From NCBI RefSeq assembly GCF_001610835.1, contig NZ_CP011270.1:2374001-2438000 (forward strand): DNA of 64,000 nucleotides. Direction: 5' to 3'. Below, in pieces: positions 32,796 to 42,605 of the stretch. The stretch comes from Planctomyces sp. SH-PL14 (lineage in GTDB: Bacteria > Planctomycetota > Planctomycetia > Planctomycetales > Planctomycetaceae). The notes below the pieces were generated by a model. It saw only the letters and a program-made list of their open reading frames with translations. It did no database searches and was not told the origin of the DNA. Both the position numbers and the translations under genes were made by a program. Each line of letters begins with the position of its first letter. Position 1 is the first letter of the stretch.

Positions 32796-34952
32796 TCAAA
32801 ACGCCCACCACGTCTTGACGGTCTCGATCAGGCGGTGGAACCAGACGTAGCCGAGGGACCGCTGGCCGCAGTCGATGCGGGCGACGGCGGTCGCTCCCGG
32901 GCGGAGGTCGCGAAGCGCCGTGCGGTCGAAGCTCAACGTCGTCAGGACCGTCGGGCCCTGCTGCGGATCGTCGTCCACGAGATCGGCCACCGCTTCGACC
33001 TGGGCGGGAATCTGATGATCGAGATCGGTCGTCACGCTGAACGTGGCGCGGAGCGGCTGTCCTTCGGCGCTCTTTCTCGCCCCCTGCAGGTATCCCATCT
33101 GGCTGTCGGGAATCCGGATCTCGACGATCCACGGGCCGGCCGGGTCGCCGACCGTGAGGAGCCGCTGGCCGCGCTCGACGGGGCGCTCGTCGAGCGTCTG
33201 CTCGACGTCCCAGGTCAGGACCTGGCCGGCAATCGGGGCGGGGACGGTCAGGGTCCGCTGTTGTCCTTCGAGGAGGGTCCGTTGGCGGATCAGGCTTTCG
33301 CGGACGGTCTTGAGTTCTTCCTCGCGGGCGGCCAGTTCGGCGTCGCTCGACTGGTTCTGCGGCCGGTTGGGGTCGGTCCGGAGCGCCGCGATATCGGCGA
33401 TCTGCTGCTCCGCGGTCTGCAGCTCTCCCTGGACGCGGGTCATTTCGAATTCCAGGTTCGGACTCCGAAGCACGACGACCGGCTGACCGGACTGGACGCT
33501 TTCGCCGTGCCGGGTGCGAACTTCCTGGACGATCCCCGCGACCGGGGCGTAGACCTCGCGGCGGTCGCGGGGGACGATCGATCCCCGCCCCGTGACGTGG
33601 AGCGTCGCCGGCTGGACCGCCAGATACGTTCCTCCCGCCGCGAGCCCCCCGAGGAGCAGCAGACGGCCGACGAGGCGGAGCCAGGTCCGCGTGACGCCGA
33701 GCGACCGGATGAGCCGGCTCAGGCCGTGGAGCGGCTGTTCGCTGTGGGCCATGGCGTGCGAGAGGGCCGACGTGCTGACGACCTGAACGCCGGGGAGGAC
33801 CGACCAGTCGGCGGGCTTTGAGGCGGCCCGGTCCTCGACGATCAGCAGGCCGATCGGGCCGGCTTCGGACCGGAGGGGAGCGACCGCCATCCGCGTCGTC
33901 CCCATCGCCTGGCCGAGTTCCGTCAGCCGGGTCCGCAACGGGTCGGAAGGGGTTCCGGCCGGCGCGGGGATCGCTTCGATGCGCTCGAGGGGCCGGCAGG
34001 CGCGGCCAATCTCCTCGAGCTGCCGGACTGCCGCCGCGCGAGGATCGGGCTGGTCGACCCCGCTGACCGCCAGAGTCCGGACGCGGCGGCCCCGGACCTG
34101 AAGCAGAGAGACGCGGTCTGCCTGAAGGAGTCGCTGGGCCTCCGCCACGATGGCGTACGCCGTGCGGCCGACTTCGAGAGAGCGATGGGCGTGGAGGGCA
34201 AACTCGGCGAGCTGTTCCCGGCCGGACGCGGAGGGAGCCACGACCGCGCCGGCGTCAGCCTTCGCCGGCGCCGAGCCGGAGGGGACGTGGCTTTCGATCA
34301 GGGCCGCCGCCAAGGAGAGCGCCTGCTCGTCGGAGAGGTCCTGCCGGGTGCCGGGAAGGAACACTTCCAGGATCCGCGGCTCCGTCCCCATGGCCAGGAT
34401 CGGGAGGGCCAGGATGCGGAGCTGTTGCGGGGGAGCGCCGTTGCCGGCGGGCTCGAAGCGGGCTTCGACGACGCGGGGGGCTCGCGCCGCGAGGATTCCC
34501 CGCAGGAGGTCGTCGTGTCCCGGCCAGGTTCCCTGAAGCGTTTCCACCGCCTGGCCGCCGAGTCCGAACTGCGCCTGGACTCGAAAGCGGTCGCCGGCCT
34601 CGGCCTGCCAGAGAATGGCGTCGTGCGCCCGGAGGGCGATTGCGACCAGCTCCAGGCAGCTCGTCCACGGATCGCCGCCGGGGCGGGTGGTCTGTCCTGG
34701 CGCGATGGGGGCGGGGGGGGCGGTGGGAACGGTCGATCCGAAGACCACGACGGAGAGCCCAGTGACGAGTTCGATGACCGGAATGCGGCACGGCCGCGAC
34801 GAAGCCACGTCGGCCTGTGTACCAGATTCCGACCGGGACGCAAATTCGCCCCTTCCTCTCCCCGATCGGGAGGCGGCGGGAGGCGCCGAACGCCGCGTCT
34901 GCCGGGTTGGCGCGTGTTGCCGTTCGGCATCACTCGCGTTTCCCGTTGGCAT
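32796..34952 (-). CDS. GAF-domain and HlyD-type membrane fusion protein
   Basis: ATG 34952 gives 718 residues. After a basic disordered start, residues about 75-410 contain two GAF-like sensory modules (SLEVGRTAYAIVAEAQRLLQ and surrounding strands; MAVAPLRSEAGPIGLLIVED). A single membrane helix lies near 420-445 (LRLVGRLLLLGGLAAGG). The rest is a HlyD/RND-type adaptor: a barrel-sandwich half (YAPVAGIVQEVRTRHGESVQ), a coiled coil with EELKTVRESLIRQRTLLEGQ, the returning half (VPAPIAGQVLTWDVEQTL) and a beta-barrel. So a cytoplasmic sensor is joined to a periplasmic adaptor. No transporter or outer-membrane channel gene is adjacent. Similar fusions are known in planctomycetes. Confidence 0.82.
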   Translation of the reverse strand: MPTGNASDAERQHAPTRQTRRSAPPAASRSGRGRGEFASRSESGTQADVASSRPCRIPVIELVTGLSVVVFGSTVPTAPPAPIAPGQTTRPGGDPWTSCLELVAIALRAHDAILWQAEAGDRFRVQAQFGLGGQAVETLQGTWPGHDDLLRGILAARAPRVVEARFEPAGNGAPPQQLRILALPILAMGTEPRILEVFLPGTRQDLSDEQALSLAAALIESHVPSGSAPAKADAGAVVAPSASGREQLAEFALHAHRSLEVGRTAYAIVAEAQRLLQADRVSLLQVRGRRVRTLAVSGVDQPDPRAAAVRQLEEIGRACRPLERIEAIPAPAGTPSDPLRTRLTELGQAMGTTRMAVAPLRSEAGPIGLLIVEDRAASKPADWSVLPGVQVVSTSALSHAMAHSEQPLHGLSRLIRSLGVTRTWLRLVGRLLLLGGLAAGGTYLAVQPATLHVTGRGSIVPRDRREVYAPVAGIVQEVRTRHGESVQSGQPVVVLRSPNLEFEMTRVQGELQTAEQQIADIAALRTDPNRPQNQSSDAELAAREEELKTVRESLIRQRTLLEGQQRTLTVPAPIAGQVLTWDVEQTLDERPVERGQRLLTVGDPAGPWIVEIRIPDSQMGYLQGARKSAEGQPLRATFSVTTDLDHQIPAQVEAVADLVDDDPQQGPTVLTTLSFDRTALRDLRPGATAVARIDCGQRSLGYVWFHRLIETVKTWWAF

Positions 34953-35100
34953 CAAAGCCGTGTGGCGGTCCGGCGACGCCCCTCCTGGATGTAAACGTCT
35001 GGGCTTCTCCGGGTTAATGCGGAGGGGCCGGTGAGGTTTTTCGCTTGCTTTCGATCCCCTGTGAACTAGGAATTTACAAACCCCCTTCGGAATTCCCCCC

Positions 35101-35598
35101 ATGACGTGCTCCGACGCCTCCGCTACGTACACGCTCAGTCACAGTCAGGCGCAGATCACGCGAGCCGTTGACCGGATCATCGCGACGCACCGGGCTCTCG
35201 ACCGTTCCTTTGCTCGCCAGAAACCGCTGCGGCGCGTCCGGACGGAACGCCGGCAGTCGGAGCGTGTGGAGTTGAATGTCCCGGTGGAACTGACGTCCGT
35301 GACGTTGCAGGACGGGGTCTTGACCTGCGTCGGCGAGATGACGATCGGGATTACGCGGGACATTGGAACGCGCGGGGTGGGTCTCTCGCTGGACCATCCG
35401 GTCAACTCCACGCTCGTGCTGGCGGAGTTCGACGTCTGCCGGGACCGTCCGATCCGTCTCCTGTTCCGCCGCCGCTGGCAGCGGCATGTGGCCACGTTCT
35501 CTTATGCGGCTGGTGGGGAGTTCGTCGGGCTTCTGCTTGATGAGACGCCCCGGTCCCGTCTGGACCGGTTTGGCGACATCCCGTCGCAGCTGGACTGA
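35101..35598 (+). CDS. PilZ-like domain protein
   Basis: A 165-residue protein. ERRQSERVELNVPVEL fits the RxxxR motif that binds cyclic-di-GMP in PilZ domains, and DIGTRGVGLSLDHPV is close to the second (D/N)xSxxG motif, with Gly for Ser. A GEFVGLLL strand completes the barrel. It may report c-di-GMP levels to motility or surface functions. ATG 35101, divergent from the GAF-HlyD gene. Confidence 0.7.
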   Translation: MTCSDASATYTLSHSQAQITRAVDRIIATHRALDRSFARQKPLRRVRTERRQSERVELNVPVELTSVTLQDGVLTCVGEMTIGITRDIGTRGVGLSLDHPVNSTLVLAEFDVCRDRPIRLLFRRRWQRHVATFSYAAGGEFVGLLLDETPRSRLDRFGDIPSQLD

Positions 35599-35623
35599 CG
35601 GTAGGAGGCGGGGTCAAACCGCG

Positions 35624-35901
35624 TCTTTGCCGGTATGGCTCCCATAGCTCAAACCCAACGTGCGACGGCCGCTGGGGTCAAGGGGGTCTGACCCCCTTGC
35701 CGCCGGAGGCGCTTCCCTGAGGAACCGTGGGACGCAACGGGCGTCCGCTTTGTGCTCCCCGCGGGTTGGTGAGGGGGCATCCGGCATGGTGTCCGCGTTT
35801 GGACACTCGCTCCTTCAGAGAGAGCGAGACAGGCCAGGCCTCCGGCGGGCAAGAGGCATTCTGCCCCCTGCACCCCCTGACCAGGGTGCCCCTGGACCCG
35901 A
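35624..35901 (-). repeat. 310-bp intergenic structured element, reverse copy with internal deletion
   Basis: Right tail (GCGTCTTTGCCGG) begins about 26 bases after the PilZ-like stop; GCTCAAACCCAACG and CAAGGGGGTCTGACCCCCTTG follow. About 35 bases in the middle, present in other copies after the CCGTTTGT-like stretch, are deleted here. Left end GGTGCCCCTGGACCCG at 35901. Confidence 0.9.
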
Positions 35902-35968
35902 TCAGGGACCAATGACTCTGCGGTGCGCCGCTCTACCTTCCGCCTGAACCCCTCCCGCCTCCCTCACA

Positions 35969-36011
35969 GGACCCCCTGCCCCCCCACCAGGGTGCCCCTG
36001 GACCCGGTGAG
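35969..36011 (-). repeat. Fragment of the 310-bp element
   Basis: Only the left end (CCCCCACCAGGGTGCCCCTG, then GACCCGGTG) is present, about 70 bases after the previous copy. The remaining gap to dnaJ shows nothing. Confidence 0.65.
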
Positions 36012-36210
36012 ACGAAGATCCGAGCCTGCGGGATTCTCGTCCGAAGTGCCCTCCGGATCAGCAGAAGCGACCGGAATACCAGGCGCCACCAGAGGCCGCG
36101 CTTGCCCTGTCGGGCCATCACCCCAATACTATCTCGCTCCAAAACCCGGACACCCCGGTCCGGCGGCGACTTCCGGGCTGGGCCGGTGCGATTTATTCGA
36201 TTGAACGTGA

Positions 36211-37368
36211 ATGCCGACGCAGCGCGATTTTTATGAGGTCCTCGGGGTGGAGAAATCCGCCTCCGCCGACGAGATCAAAAAGGCTTACAAGAAGCTCGCT
36301 CTCAAGAACCATCCGGACCGCAATCCCGGAGACGAAGAGGCGATCGAACGGTTCAAGGAAGCCGCGGCCGCATACGAAGTCCTCAGCGACGACGACAAGC
36401 GGGCCCGCTACGACCGCTTCGGCCACGCCGGAGTCAACGGCGGCGGATTCGGCGGAGGGGCCGGGCACGGGGATGTCCAGGACATCTTCGAAGCCTTCAG
36501 CGACATCTTCTCCGGCTTCGGGTTCTCCGGCGGCACCGGCCGTCGGGGAGGACGCCGCGGCGGTCCGGCCCGCGGGGCGGACGTGCGCGTCGCCGTGACG
36601 CTCGACTTCCGGTCGGCGGCGCTCGGCTGCGAGCGCGAAGTCTCGATCAACCGCAAGAAGTCCTGCACCCGCTGCTCCGGCTCCGGCTGCGAGCCGGGAA
36701 CGAGCCCGACGCAGTGCGACTACTGCGGCGGCCAGGGACAGGTGGTGCAGGCCCAGGGGTTCTTCCGGGTCCAGACGACCTGCCCGGCGTGCCGCGGCGC
36801 CGGCCACATCATCCGGCACAAGTGCAACACCTGCTACGGCTCAGGGCGCGAAGACCATCGCGTCACCCTGAACGTCAAGATCCCCGCCGGCGTCGACTCC
36901 GGCGTGCAGCTCTGTCTGCAGGGCGAAGGGGAAGCGGGACCGAACAACGGCCCCAACGGTGACCTCTACGTCGACATCACGGTCAAGGACCATCCGGTCT
37001 TCCGCCGCGAGGGGATGCACCTGCTCTGCCGCGTGCCGATCACCTACACGCAGGCGGCCCTCGGCACGAAGATCGAGATTCCACTTCTCGAAGGGCGGGA
37101 CGAACTTGATATCCCCGCCGGAACGCCGCCGGGCGAAGTCTTCCGTCTCCGCGGCAAGGGGATTCCCGATCCGCGCGATCCCCGGGGTCGCAAGGGGGAC
37201 CTGCATGTCGAGATCGAGCTGATCGTCCCGAAGAAGCTCAGCGAAGAGCACGAAGGGCTGCTGCGAAAGCTGGCCGAGGTCGAGAAGACGCAGGTCACGC
37301 CGCACCAGAAGACCTGGTACGAGAAGCTCAAGGACCTCTTCAAGGGCGAAGCGGAAGAGGCTCAGTAG
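36211..37368 (+). CDS. dnaJ: Chaperone DnaJ
   Basis: A complete 385-residue DnaJ: J domain with [11 protein letters not shown] (HPD motif), a Gly/Phe-rich stretch ([13 protein letters not shown]), four zinc-binding CxxCxGxG repeats ([32 protein letters not shown]), and the C-terminal client-binding domains with [19 protein letters not shown]. It stimulates DnaK ATPase and passes unfolded proteins to it. ATG 36211. dnaK and grpE are not next to it. Confidence 0.97.
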   Translation: MPTQRDFYEVLGVEKSASADEIKKAYKKLALKNHPDRNPGDEEAIERFKEAAAAYEVLSDDDKRARYDRFGHAGVNGGGFGGGAGHGDVQDIFEAFSDIFSGFGFSGGTGRRGGRRGGPARGADVRVAVTLDFRSAALGCEREVSINRKKSCTRCSGSGCEPGTSPTQCDYCGGQGQVVQAQGFFRVQTTCPACRGAGHIIRHKCNTCYGSGREDHRVTLNVKIPAGVDSGVQLCLQGEGEAGPNNGPNGDLYVDITVKDHPVFRREGMHLLCRVPITYTQAALGTKIEIPLLEGRDELDIPAGTPPGEVFRLRGKGIPDPRDPRGRKGDLHVEIELIVPKKLSEEHEGLLRKLAEVEKTQVTPHQKTWYEKLKDLFKGEAEEAQ

Positions 37369-37378
37369 GCGGCCTGTC

Positions 37379-37453
37379 CTATCTGTGTGTATCCGTGTTC
37401 ATCTGTGGCCGATTTTGTTTTAGCCACAGATAAACGCAGATGAACACAGATGG
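37379..37453. repeat. CACAGAT inverted repeat, copy 2
   Basis: Left arm TATCCGTGTTCATCTGTGGC, right arm GCCACAGATAAACGCAGATG, then AACACAGATGG; near-complementary, about 30 bases each, 13-base loop. Starts 10 bases after the dnaJ stop. Confidence 0.8.
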
Positions 37454-37527
37454 ATGAAGACACCAGCCCGAAGGGGTGTATTCGCTGGATGGTGGTCGGT
37501 CGACGAGGGATGTGCCGTTGGCTCAAT

Positions 37528-37841
37528 TCGCGTCCTTGCCGGCACGACTCCCATTGCTCAAACCCAACGTGCTACGGCTGGCTGGGGTCAAGGGGTTTCG
37601 ACCCCTTGCCGCCGGAGGCACTTCCATGAGGAACCGTGGGACACAACGGACGTCCCCTTTGTGGGACCGGCGTTGAGGACTCACCGCTCGCTTTGACGAC
37701 GCTGCGGGATGGTGAGGGGGCATACGGCACGGTGTCCGCGCTTGGACAAGTGCTCTTTCAGACATCTCTCGACGAGAGGGCCTCCGGCGGGCAAAGGGGC
37801 GTTGCCCCTCTGCACTCCCCACCAGGGTGCCCCTGGACCCA
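37528..37841 (-). repeat. 310-bp intergenic structured element, reverse copy
   Basis: Full length, with GCGTCCTTGCCGGCACGACT tail, CAAGGGG-TTTCGA-CCCCTTG hairpin, GTCC-GCGCTT-GGAC, and left end at 37841. Lies between the convergent dnaJ and mrp genes. Confidence 0.93.
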
Positions 37842-37869
37842 ATAGGCCCGTATTTAATCGGCGAATGCA

Positions 37870-37932
37870 CCCAGCCCGAAGCGCGAGCGAGGGAACGCGG
37901 GTTCGTCCCTCGCTGGCGCTTCGGGCTGGTGT
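37870..37932. repeat. CCCGAAGCGC hairpin (REP-like), copy 3
   Basis: Left arm CAGCCCGAAGCGCGAGCGAG, right arm CTCGCTGGCGCTTCGGGCTG, loop about 20 bases; almost perfect. Ends 16 bases before the mrp stop (downstream of mrp on the minus strand). Confidence 0.88.
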
Positions 37933-37947
37933 GGATTTCGCTGAGAG

Positions 37948-39012
37948 CTAGAGGATCTCGAGCGTCGGCAGGCTCGGGGTTTCGAGGAGCGACTTGGCGA
38001 TCCGCATGGCGACGTTCTGCGCCATGTTCAGCAGCGGGCCGCGGGCTGGATTGTCGTCTTCGAAGAGGGAGGCGATCTGACCTTCGTCGCCGCGGATGCG
38101 GATGATCGGGTCGGACGGGATTTCGCCGAGGAACGGCACTCCCATTTCCTCCCCCTTCGCCTTGGCGCCGCCGCGGCCGAAGATTTCGCCGGTCATGTTC
38201 TCCACCATCCCCAAGAGCGGGATCTTGACGGTGTTGAACATCGTGATCGCCTTCATGGCGTCGAGCAGCGCCACCTTCTGCGGGGTGCAGACGACGACCG
38301 CGCCGGCGAGTCCGACCATCTGCGAGAGGGTCAGGGCGACGTCGCCGGTGCCGGGGGGCATGTCGATGATGAGGTAGTCGAGTTCGCCCCACTCGGTCTG
38401 CTGGAGGAACTGGGTGAGGGCTTTGTGGAGCATGGGGCCGCGCCAGATGACCGCCTGGTCTTCGCGGACCATGAAGCCCATGGACATGATCGGCATGCCG
38501 TCGACTTCGATCGGCTCGATGCGTTCCATGACGCGGCCGTCGGCGAGGGGGATCTGGCGGACGGCGGGTGTGCCGGTGGCTCCGGTGAGGTGGGGGATGC
38601 TGGGGCCGTAGACGTCGGCGTCCATGAGGCCGACTTTGGCGCCGAAGTGTTTGAGGCCGAAGGCGAGGGTGGCGGCGACGGTGGATTTGCCGACGCCTCC
38701 CTTGCCGCTGCCGACGGCGATGACGTTCTTCACCCGGAGGCCGATGGTGCCGCCGGTGTTTTTGCCTTTGACGACGCTGGTGAAGGCGACGTTGACGTCA
38801 CCGGCGGCGGGGATGGACTTGGTGGCGGCGCGGATGGCGGTTTCGAGCCGTTCGCGTCCGGGGTAGGCGGGGGTGGGGAGTTCGATGGTGACGGTGGTTT
38901 TGCCGTCGGCGGAGGCGATTCCTTTGATCATCTCCAGGTCGCCGAGTGAGCGGCCGATTTCGGGATCGGGGAGTCGGGCGATGGCGGAGCGGATGTCGTT
39001 TTCGAGGGACAT
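37948..39012 (-). CDS. mrp: Mrp/ApbC-family iron-sulfur carrier ATPase
   Basis: ATG 39012 gives 354 residues. Residues 1-80 are an MIP18/DUF59 domain (ARLPDPEIGRSLGDLEMIKG). The P-loop ATPase follows: GSGKGGVGKST (101-111), DADVYGPSIPHLTG, DYLIIDMPPGTGDVAL. It binds and passes iron-sulfur clusters to apoproteins in the cytoplasm. The Cys pair (CxxC) of some homologs near VVENMTGEIFGR is absent. The frame is open upstream to 39408 into the repeat, but those codons are not family sequence. Confidence 0.93.
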   Translation of the reverse strand: MSLENDIRSAIARLPDPEIGRSLGDLEMIKGIASADGKTTVTIELPTPAYPGRERLETAIRAATKSIPAAGDVNVAFTSVVKGKNTGGTIGLRVKNVIAVGSGKGGVGKSTVAATLAFGLKHFGAKVGLMDADVYGPSIPHLTGATGTPAVRQIPLADGRVMERIEPIEVDGMPIMSMGFMVREDQAVIWRGPMLHKALTQFLQQTEWGELDYLIIDMPPGTGDVALTLSQMVGLAGAVVVCTPQKVALLDAMKAITMFNTVKIPLLGMVENMTGEIFGRGGAKAKGEEMGVPFLGEIPSDPIIRIRGDEGQIASLFEDDNPARGPLLNMAQNVAMRIAKSLLETPSLPTLEIL

Positions 39013-39203
39013 TGGCGTATTGCGGACGCGGGTGGCGAGATCAAAGTGGGGAGTGTGACGGTTTCGCGTGGCGACGACCAGCGTCTCCCAGAACCGGGTC
39101 CAGGGGCGATGCTGGCGGGGGATGCGAGGGGGCCTGGGAGGGAGGCGGAAGGGGTTCAGGCGGAAGGCCGAGCGGCGCAACGCAGGATCATTTGTCGCTG
39201 ATC
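39013..39203. other. Short non-coding stretch before the repeat
   Basis: Between mrp and the element. Contains no recognisable gene or structure. Confidence 0.4.
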
Positions 39204-39528
39204 GGGTCCAGGGGCACCCTGGTGGGGAGTGCAGAGGGGCAAGGCCCCTTTGCCCGCCGGAGGCCTGGCCGTCGAGAGATGTCTGAAGGAGGGCGTGTCC
39301 AAACGCGGACGCAGTGCCGGATGCCCACACATCAACCCGCGGGGAGTCCAAGGCGAGTGTGGAGTCCTCCACGCCGGTCCCACAAAGGGGACGTCCGTTG
39401 TTGACCACGGTTCCTCAACGAAAATGCCTCCGGCGGCAAGGGGGCCTGTGTTGTTTCTTGGCCCCTTGACCCCAGCGGCCGTGGCACATTGGGTTTGAGC
39501 GGGCATCGCTGTGCCGGCGAGGATGCGG
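39204..39528 (+). repeat. 310-bp intergenic structured element, forward copy with loop insertion
   Basis: GGGGC-AAG-GCCCC near the left and CAAGGGG on the right are present. The loop of the right hairpin holds an extra CCTGTGTTGTTTCTTGG, so the pairing arms stay but are pushed apart. Tail GTGCCGGCGAGGATGCGG. Confidence 0.9.
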
Positions 39529-39670
39529 TTCGAGCAAAGCCGGAACTCCCTCTTCATCCCGCGTTCATCGCAACAGTGAACTTCGATCCCTCCATCTGCT
39601 AGGCTGCAAAACGGTCGCAACGCCCGGCCACGTGCCGATCGAATCTCCACGTTTTGAGGACTCCCGTTCG

Positions 39671-41047
39671 ATGTTGGACCGACGTACTTTTCTCCAGTCC
39701 GGCGCCGTCGCGCTCGGCTCCCTCCTCACCTCCTCCGGCCTCGCCGCGGACACCGCTCCCACCGGCCTCCGCATCGCCACCTTCCGGACCGACGCCACGC
39801 CACCCCTGGGGCACTCCTGCTGCGGCGGCTGGATCAAGCCGATCGAAGTCGTCGACGACCCCCAGGAAGCCATGGGCTTCGTCATCCTGGGCGCCGGTAA
39901 GCCGATCGTCGTCTGCACCGTCGACTGGACCGGCCTCCTCAACTCCGCCCACATCGCCTTCCGGAAGGGACTCGCCGAAGCGGCCGGAACGACGCCCGAC
40001 CGCGTCGCCGTCCAGTGCGTCCACCAGCACAACGCCCCCTTCGCCTGCCTCGACGCCCAGAAGATCGTGGCCCAGTACAAGGAACTGCCGGCGATCGTCG
40101 ACGTCGACTTCTTCGAGAAGTGCGTCGGCAACGTCGCCAAGGCGGTCAAGGCGTCGCTCGCGACCGCCCGACCGCTGACCGGCATCGCGACCGGCGAAGG
40201 AACGGTCGCGCAGGTCGCCGCCCACCGCCGGATCAAGGGACCGGAAGGGAAGATCATCGCCAGCCGCGGGAGTTCCTGCGCGGACGCCGCCCTGCGGGAC
40301 CTCCCGGAAGGGCTCATCGATCCGCAGCTCAAGACGGTCGCCTTCTACGACGACGACACTAAGGTCGTCTCCTGCCACTACTACGCCGTCCACCCCATGA
40401 GCTACTACGGCGACGGCCGGGCGAGCGCGGACTTCTGCGGACTCGCCCGCCGGGCGCGGCAGGAGCAGGAGCCGGACTGCCTGCACGTCTACTTCACGGG
40501 CTGCGCGGGGAACATTGCCGCCGGCAAGTACAACGACGGCTCGCACGCGATGCGGCCGATCCTGGTCCAGCGGATGCTCGACGGGATCGTCGCCTCCGAG
40601 AAGTCCCTCAAGCCGCAGCCGATCGGCGACGTCACCTGGAAGACGACCGAGTTCCTTCCCGCGCCCGACCCGCGGTGGGACATCGACCAGATCCGCAAGC
40701 AGATCGCCGATCCGAAGCAGGCGGTCGTCAGCCGGAACCGCCCCTCGTATACCGTGGCTTGGCTGGAGCGGTGCCGGGCCGCCGACACGCCGATCCTGCT
40801 CAGCTCGCTCCGCGCCGGGAACGTGACGCTCCTCCATCTGCCGGCGGAGTGCTTCATCGAGTACCAGCTCGCCGCGCAGAAGCTCGGCGCCGGAAGATTC
40901 GTGGCGACCGCCGCCTATGGCGATGGCGGGCCGTGGTACATCCCCACCGAAGCCGCCTTCCCGCAGGGGGGCTACGAAGTGAGCGTCTCCTGGTCGTCCA
41001 ACGCCGTGGAATCGACCCTCATGAAGGGGATCGAATCCCTCGTCTGA
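39671..41047 (+). CDS. Neutral/alkaline ceramidase-like exported protein, probable Tat substrate
   Basis: ATG 39671 gives 458 residues starting MLDRRTFLQSGAVALGS, a twin-arginine signal. The mature protein fits the neutral ceramidase-like family widespread in planctomycetes: FRTDATPPLG, VDWTGLLNS, VQCVHQHNAP, CHYYAVHPMSYYGDG and CAGNIAAGKYNDG. Metal-binding His residues of the ceramidase fold (HQHNAP and VHP) are in place. Substrate is unknown; sphingolipids are unlikely in every host, so the name marks the fold only. The PHP gene follows after 94 bases. Confidence 0.82.
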   Translation: MLDRRTFLQSGAVALGSLLTSSGLAADTAPTGLRIATFRTDATPPLGHSCCGGWIKPIEVVDDPQEAMGFVILGAGKPIVVCTVDWTGLLNSAHIAFRKGLAEAAGTTPDRVAVQCVHQHNAPFACLDAQKIVAQYKELPAIVDVDFFEKCVGNVAKAVKASLATARPLTGIATGEGTVAQVAAHRRIKGPEGKIIASRGSSCADAALRDLPEGLIDPQLKTVAFYDDDTKVVSCHYYAVHPMSYYGDGRASADFCGLARRARQEQEPDCLHVYFTGCAGNIAAGKYNDGSHAMRPILVQRMLDGIVASEKSLKPQPIGDVTWKTTEFLPAPDPRWDIDQIRKQIADPKQAVVSRNRPSYTVAWLERCRAADTPILLSSLRAGNVTLLHLPAECFIEYQLAAQKLGAGRFVATAAYGDGGPWYIPTEAAFPQGGYEVSVSWSSNAVESTLMKGIESLV

Positions 41048-41140
41048 CCCCCGCGAGGGACGCCGGCCAACCACCCCCGACGTCCCTCGTCCCTCCCCCG
41101 CCTCCTGACCCTGCCTCCTTACTCCTGATCCTCCCCACCC

Positions 41141-42460
41141 ATGTCGCGTCTCTCGCTCCTCCTCTCCCCTGTTTTCGTGGTCGCGGTCTGCCTGTGGATC
41201 GCAGCGCAGGCCACCACGGCCCCGCAGCCGAGCCCCAAGGTCGAGACGCTCACCGCGACGAACGACCGGCACTGGTACAAGGGGAACCTCCACACCCACT
41301 CCTACTGGAGCGACGGGAACGATTTCCTGGAGATGATCGCCCTGTGGTACCGCGACAAGGACTACCACTTCCTGAGCTTCACGGACCACAACACACTGGC
41401 GAAGTCCGAGCGGTGGGTCGACATCGGGAAGGTCAAGGCGGGCGAGGACGCCTACCGCAAGCTCAAGGAGCGGCTGCCGGACTGGATTGAGGAGCGCGAG
41501 AAGGACGGGAAGAAGGAGGTCCGGCTGCGGCGGTTCACCGAGGTGAGCGACAAGTTCGGCATCCCCGGGAAGTACCTGCTGATTCAGGGCGAAGAAATCA
41601 GCGACAAGTTCCACACGCATCCGATCCACCTGAATGCGGCCAACATCCAGGAGCAGCTCCCGCCTCTCGGCGGCGACAGCGTCTACGACGTGATGCAGAA
41701 CAACGTCAACGCCGTCATCGCCCAGCGGGAGCGGACCGGCGTGCCGATTTTGGTCCACCTCAACCACCCGAATTTCCACTACGCCGTCACGGCCGAAGAC
41801 CTGATGCGGGTGCGGGGCGAGAACTTCTTCGAGGTCTACAACGGCCACCCCGGAGTGAACAACAGCGGCGACGCCGAGCATGCTTCGATGGAGCGGATCT
41901 GGGACATCGTCCTGACGCTGCGGCTGACGGAGCTCAACCTGCCGCTCATGTACGGGCTCGCCGTCGATGACGGGCACGCGTACCACAACATCCCGAGCCG
42001 GGCCTCCGAGCCGGGCCGGGGCTGGGTGCAGGTCCTCGCGACCGAGCTGACCCCCGAGGCCCTGATCGCCTCGCTCGAAGCGGGACGGTTCTACTCCTCG
42101 TGCGGCGTCCGGATGAGGGCGATCGGCTACCGGACCGACGGGATCGATCTGGAGGTCGAGCCGGATGACGGAGCGGAGTACACGATCGAGTTCATGGGGA
42201 CCCGCCGGGGGACGTCGACGGAGAGCGAGCCGGTCCTCGACAAGAAGGGGGAGCCGGTCCACGCGACGCGGCGGTATGCCAAGGGGATCGGCGAGGTGTT
42301 CCAGACCTCGAAGGGGACTTCGGCGCAGTACCGCTTCCAGGGGGACGAGCTCTATGTCCGGGCCCGCGTGACGTCGAGCCTCAAGCATCCGAATCCTTCG
42401 GAGATCGACGACCCGCAGCGGGCGTGGATCCAGCCGGTGCTGGGGCCGGCCGCGAAGTGA
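41141..42460 (+). CDS. Exported PHP-family metallo-phosphoesterase
   Basis: 439 residues with an N-terminal signal segment (LLLSPVFVVAVCLWIAAQ). PHP motifs: NLHTHSYWSDG, FTDHNTLAKSE, GEEISDKFHTHPIHLN, LNHPNFHYA and NGHPGVNNS, forming a metal-binding active site. The C-terminal part (GRFYSSCGVRM and beyond) is a small beta domain. Family members hydrolyse phosphoesters. The pair with the ceramidase-like gene on the same strand suggests extracytoplasmic breakdown of a phosphorylated or amide-linked compound. Confidence 0.82.
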   Translation: MSRLSLLLSPVFVVAVCLWIAAQATTAPQPSPKVETLTATNDRHWYKGNLHTHSYWSDGNDFLEMIALWYRDKDYHFLSFTDHNTLAKSERWVDIGKVKAGEDAYRKLKERLPDWIEEREKDGKKEVRLRRFTEVSDKFGIPGKYLLIQGEEISDKFHTHPIHLNAANIQEQLPPLGGDSVYDVMQNNVNAVIAQRERTGVPILVHLNHPNFHYAVTAEDLMRVRGENFFEVYNGHPGVNNSGDAEHASMERIWDIVLTLRLTELNLPLMYGLAVDDGHAYHNIPSRASEPGRGWVQVLATELTPEALIASLEAGRFYSSCGVRMRAIGYRTDGIDLEVEPDDGAEYTIEFMGTRRGTSTESEPVLDKKGEPVHATRRYAKGIGEVFQTSKGTSAQYRFQGDELYVRARVTSSLKHPNPSEIDDPQRAWIQPVLGPAAK

Positions 42461-42605
42461 GAACCGCGGCCCGCGCAAGTGTATCGTCGGGCGCGGAGCG
42501 ATCCGGCCGAGGGATAGTCCTCCGGTCGGATCGTCCAGTTCCTTCGATTTCCTGGTGAAGCGGCGGATGTGTTTGCGTATTTCTGTCTGACGCTCGGTCG
42601 CGTCA

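Noticed and set aside
39599-42478. 959-codon minus-strand frame over the ceramidase-like and PHP genes
   Set aside because: Composition typical of antisense GC-rich frames; both plus-strand genes have signal peptides and metal motifs.
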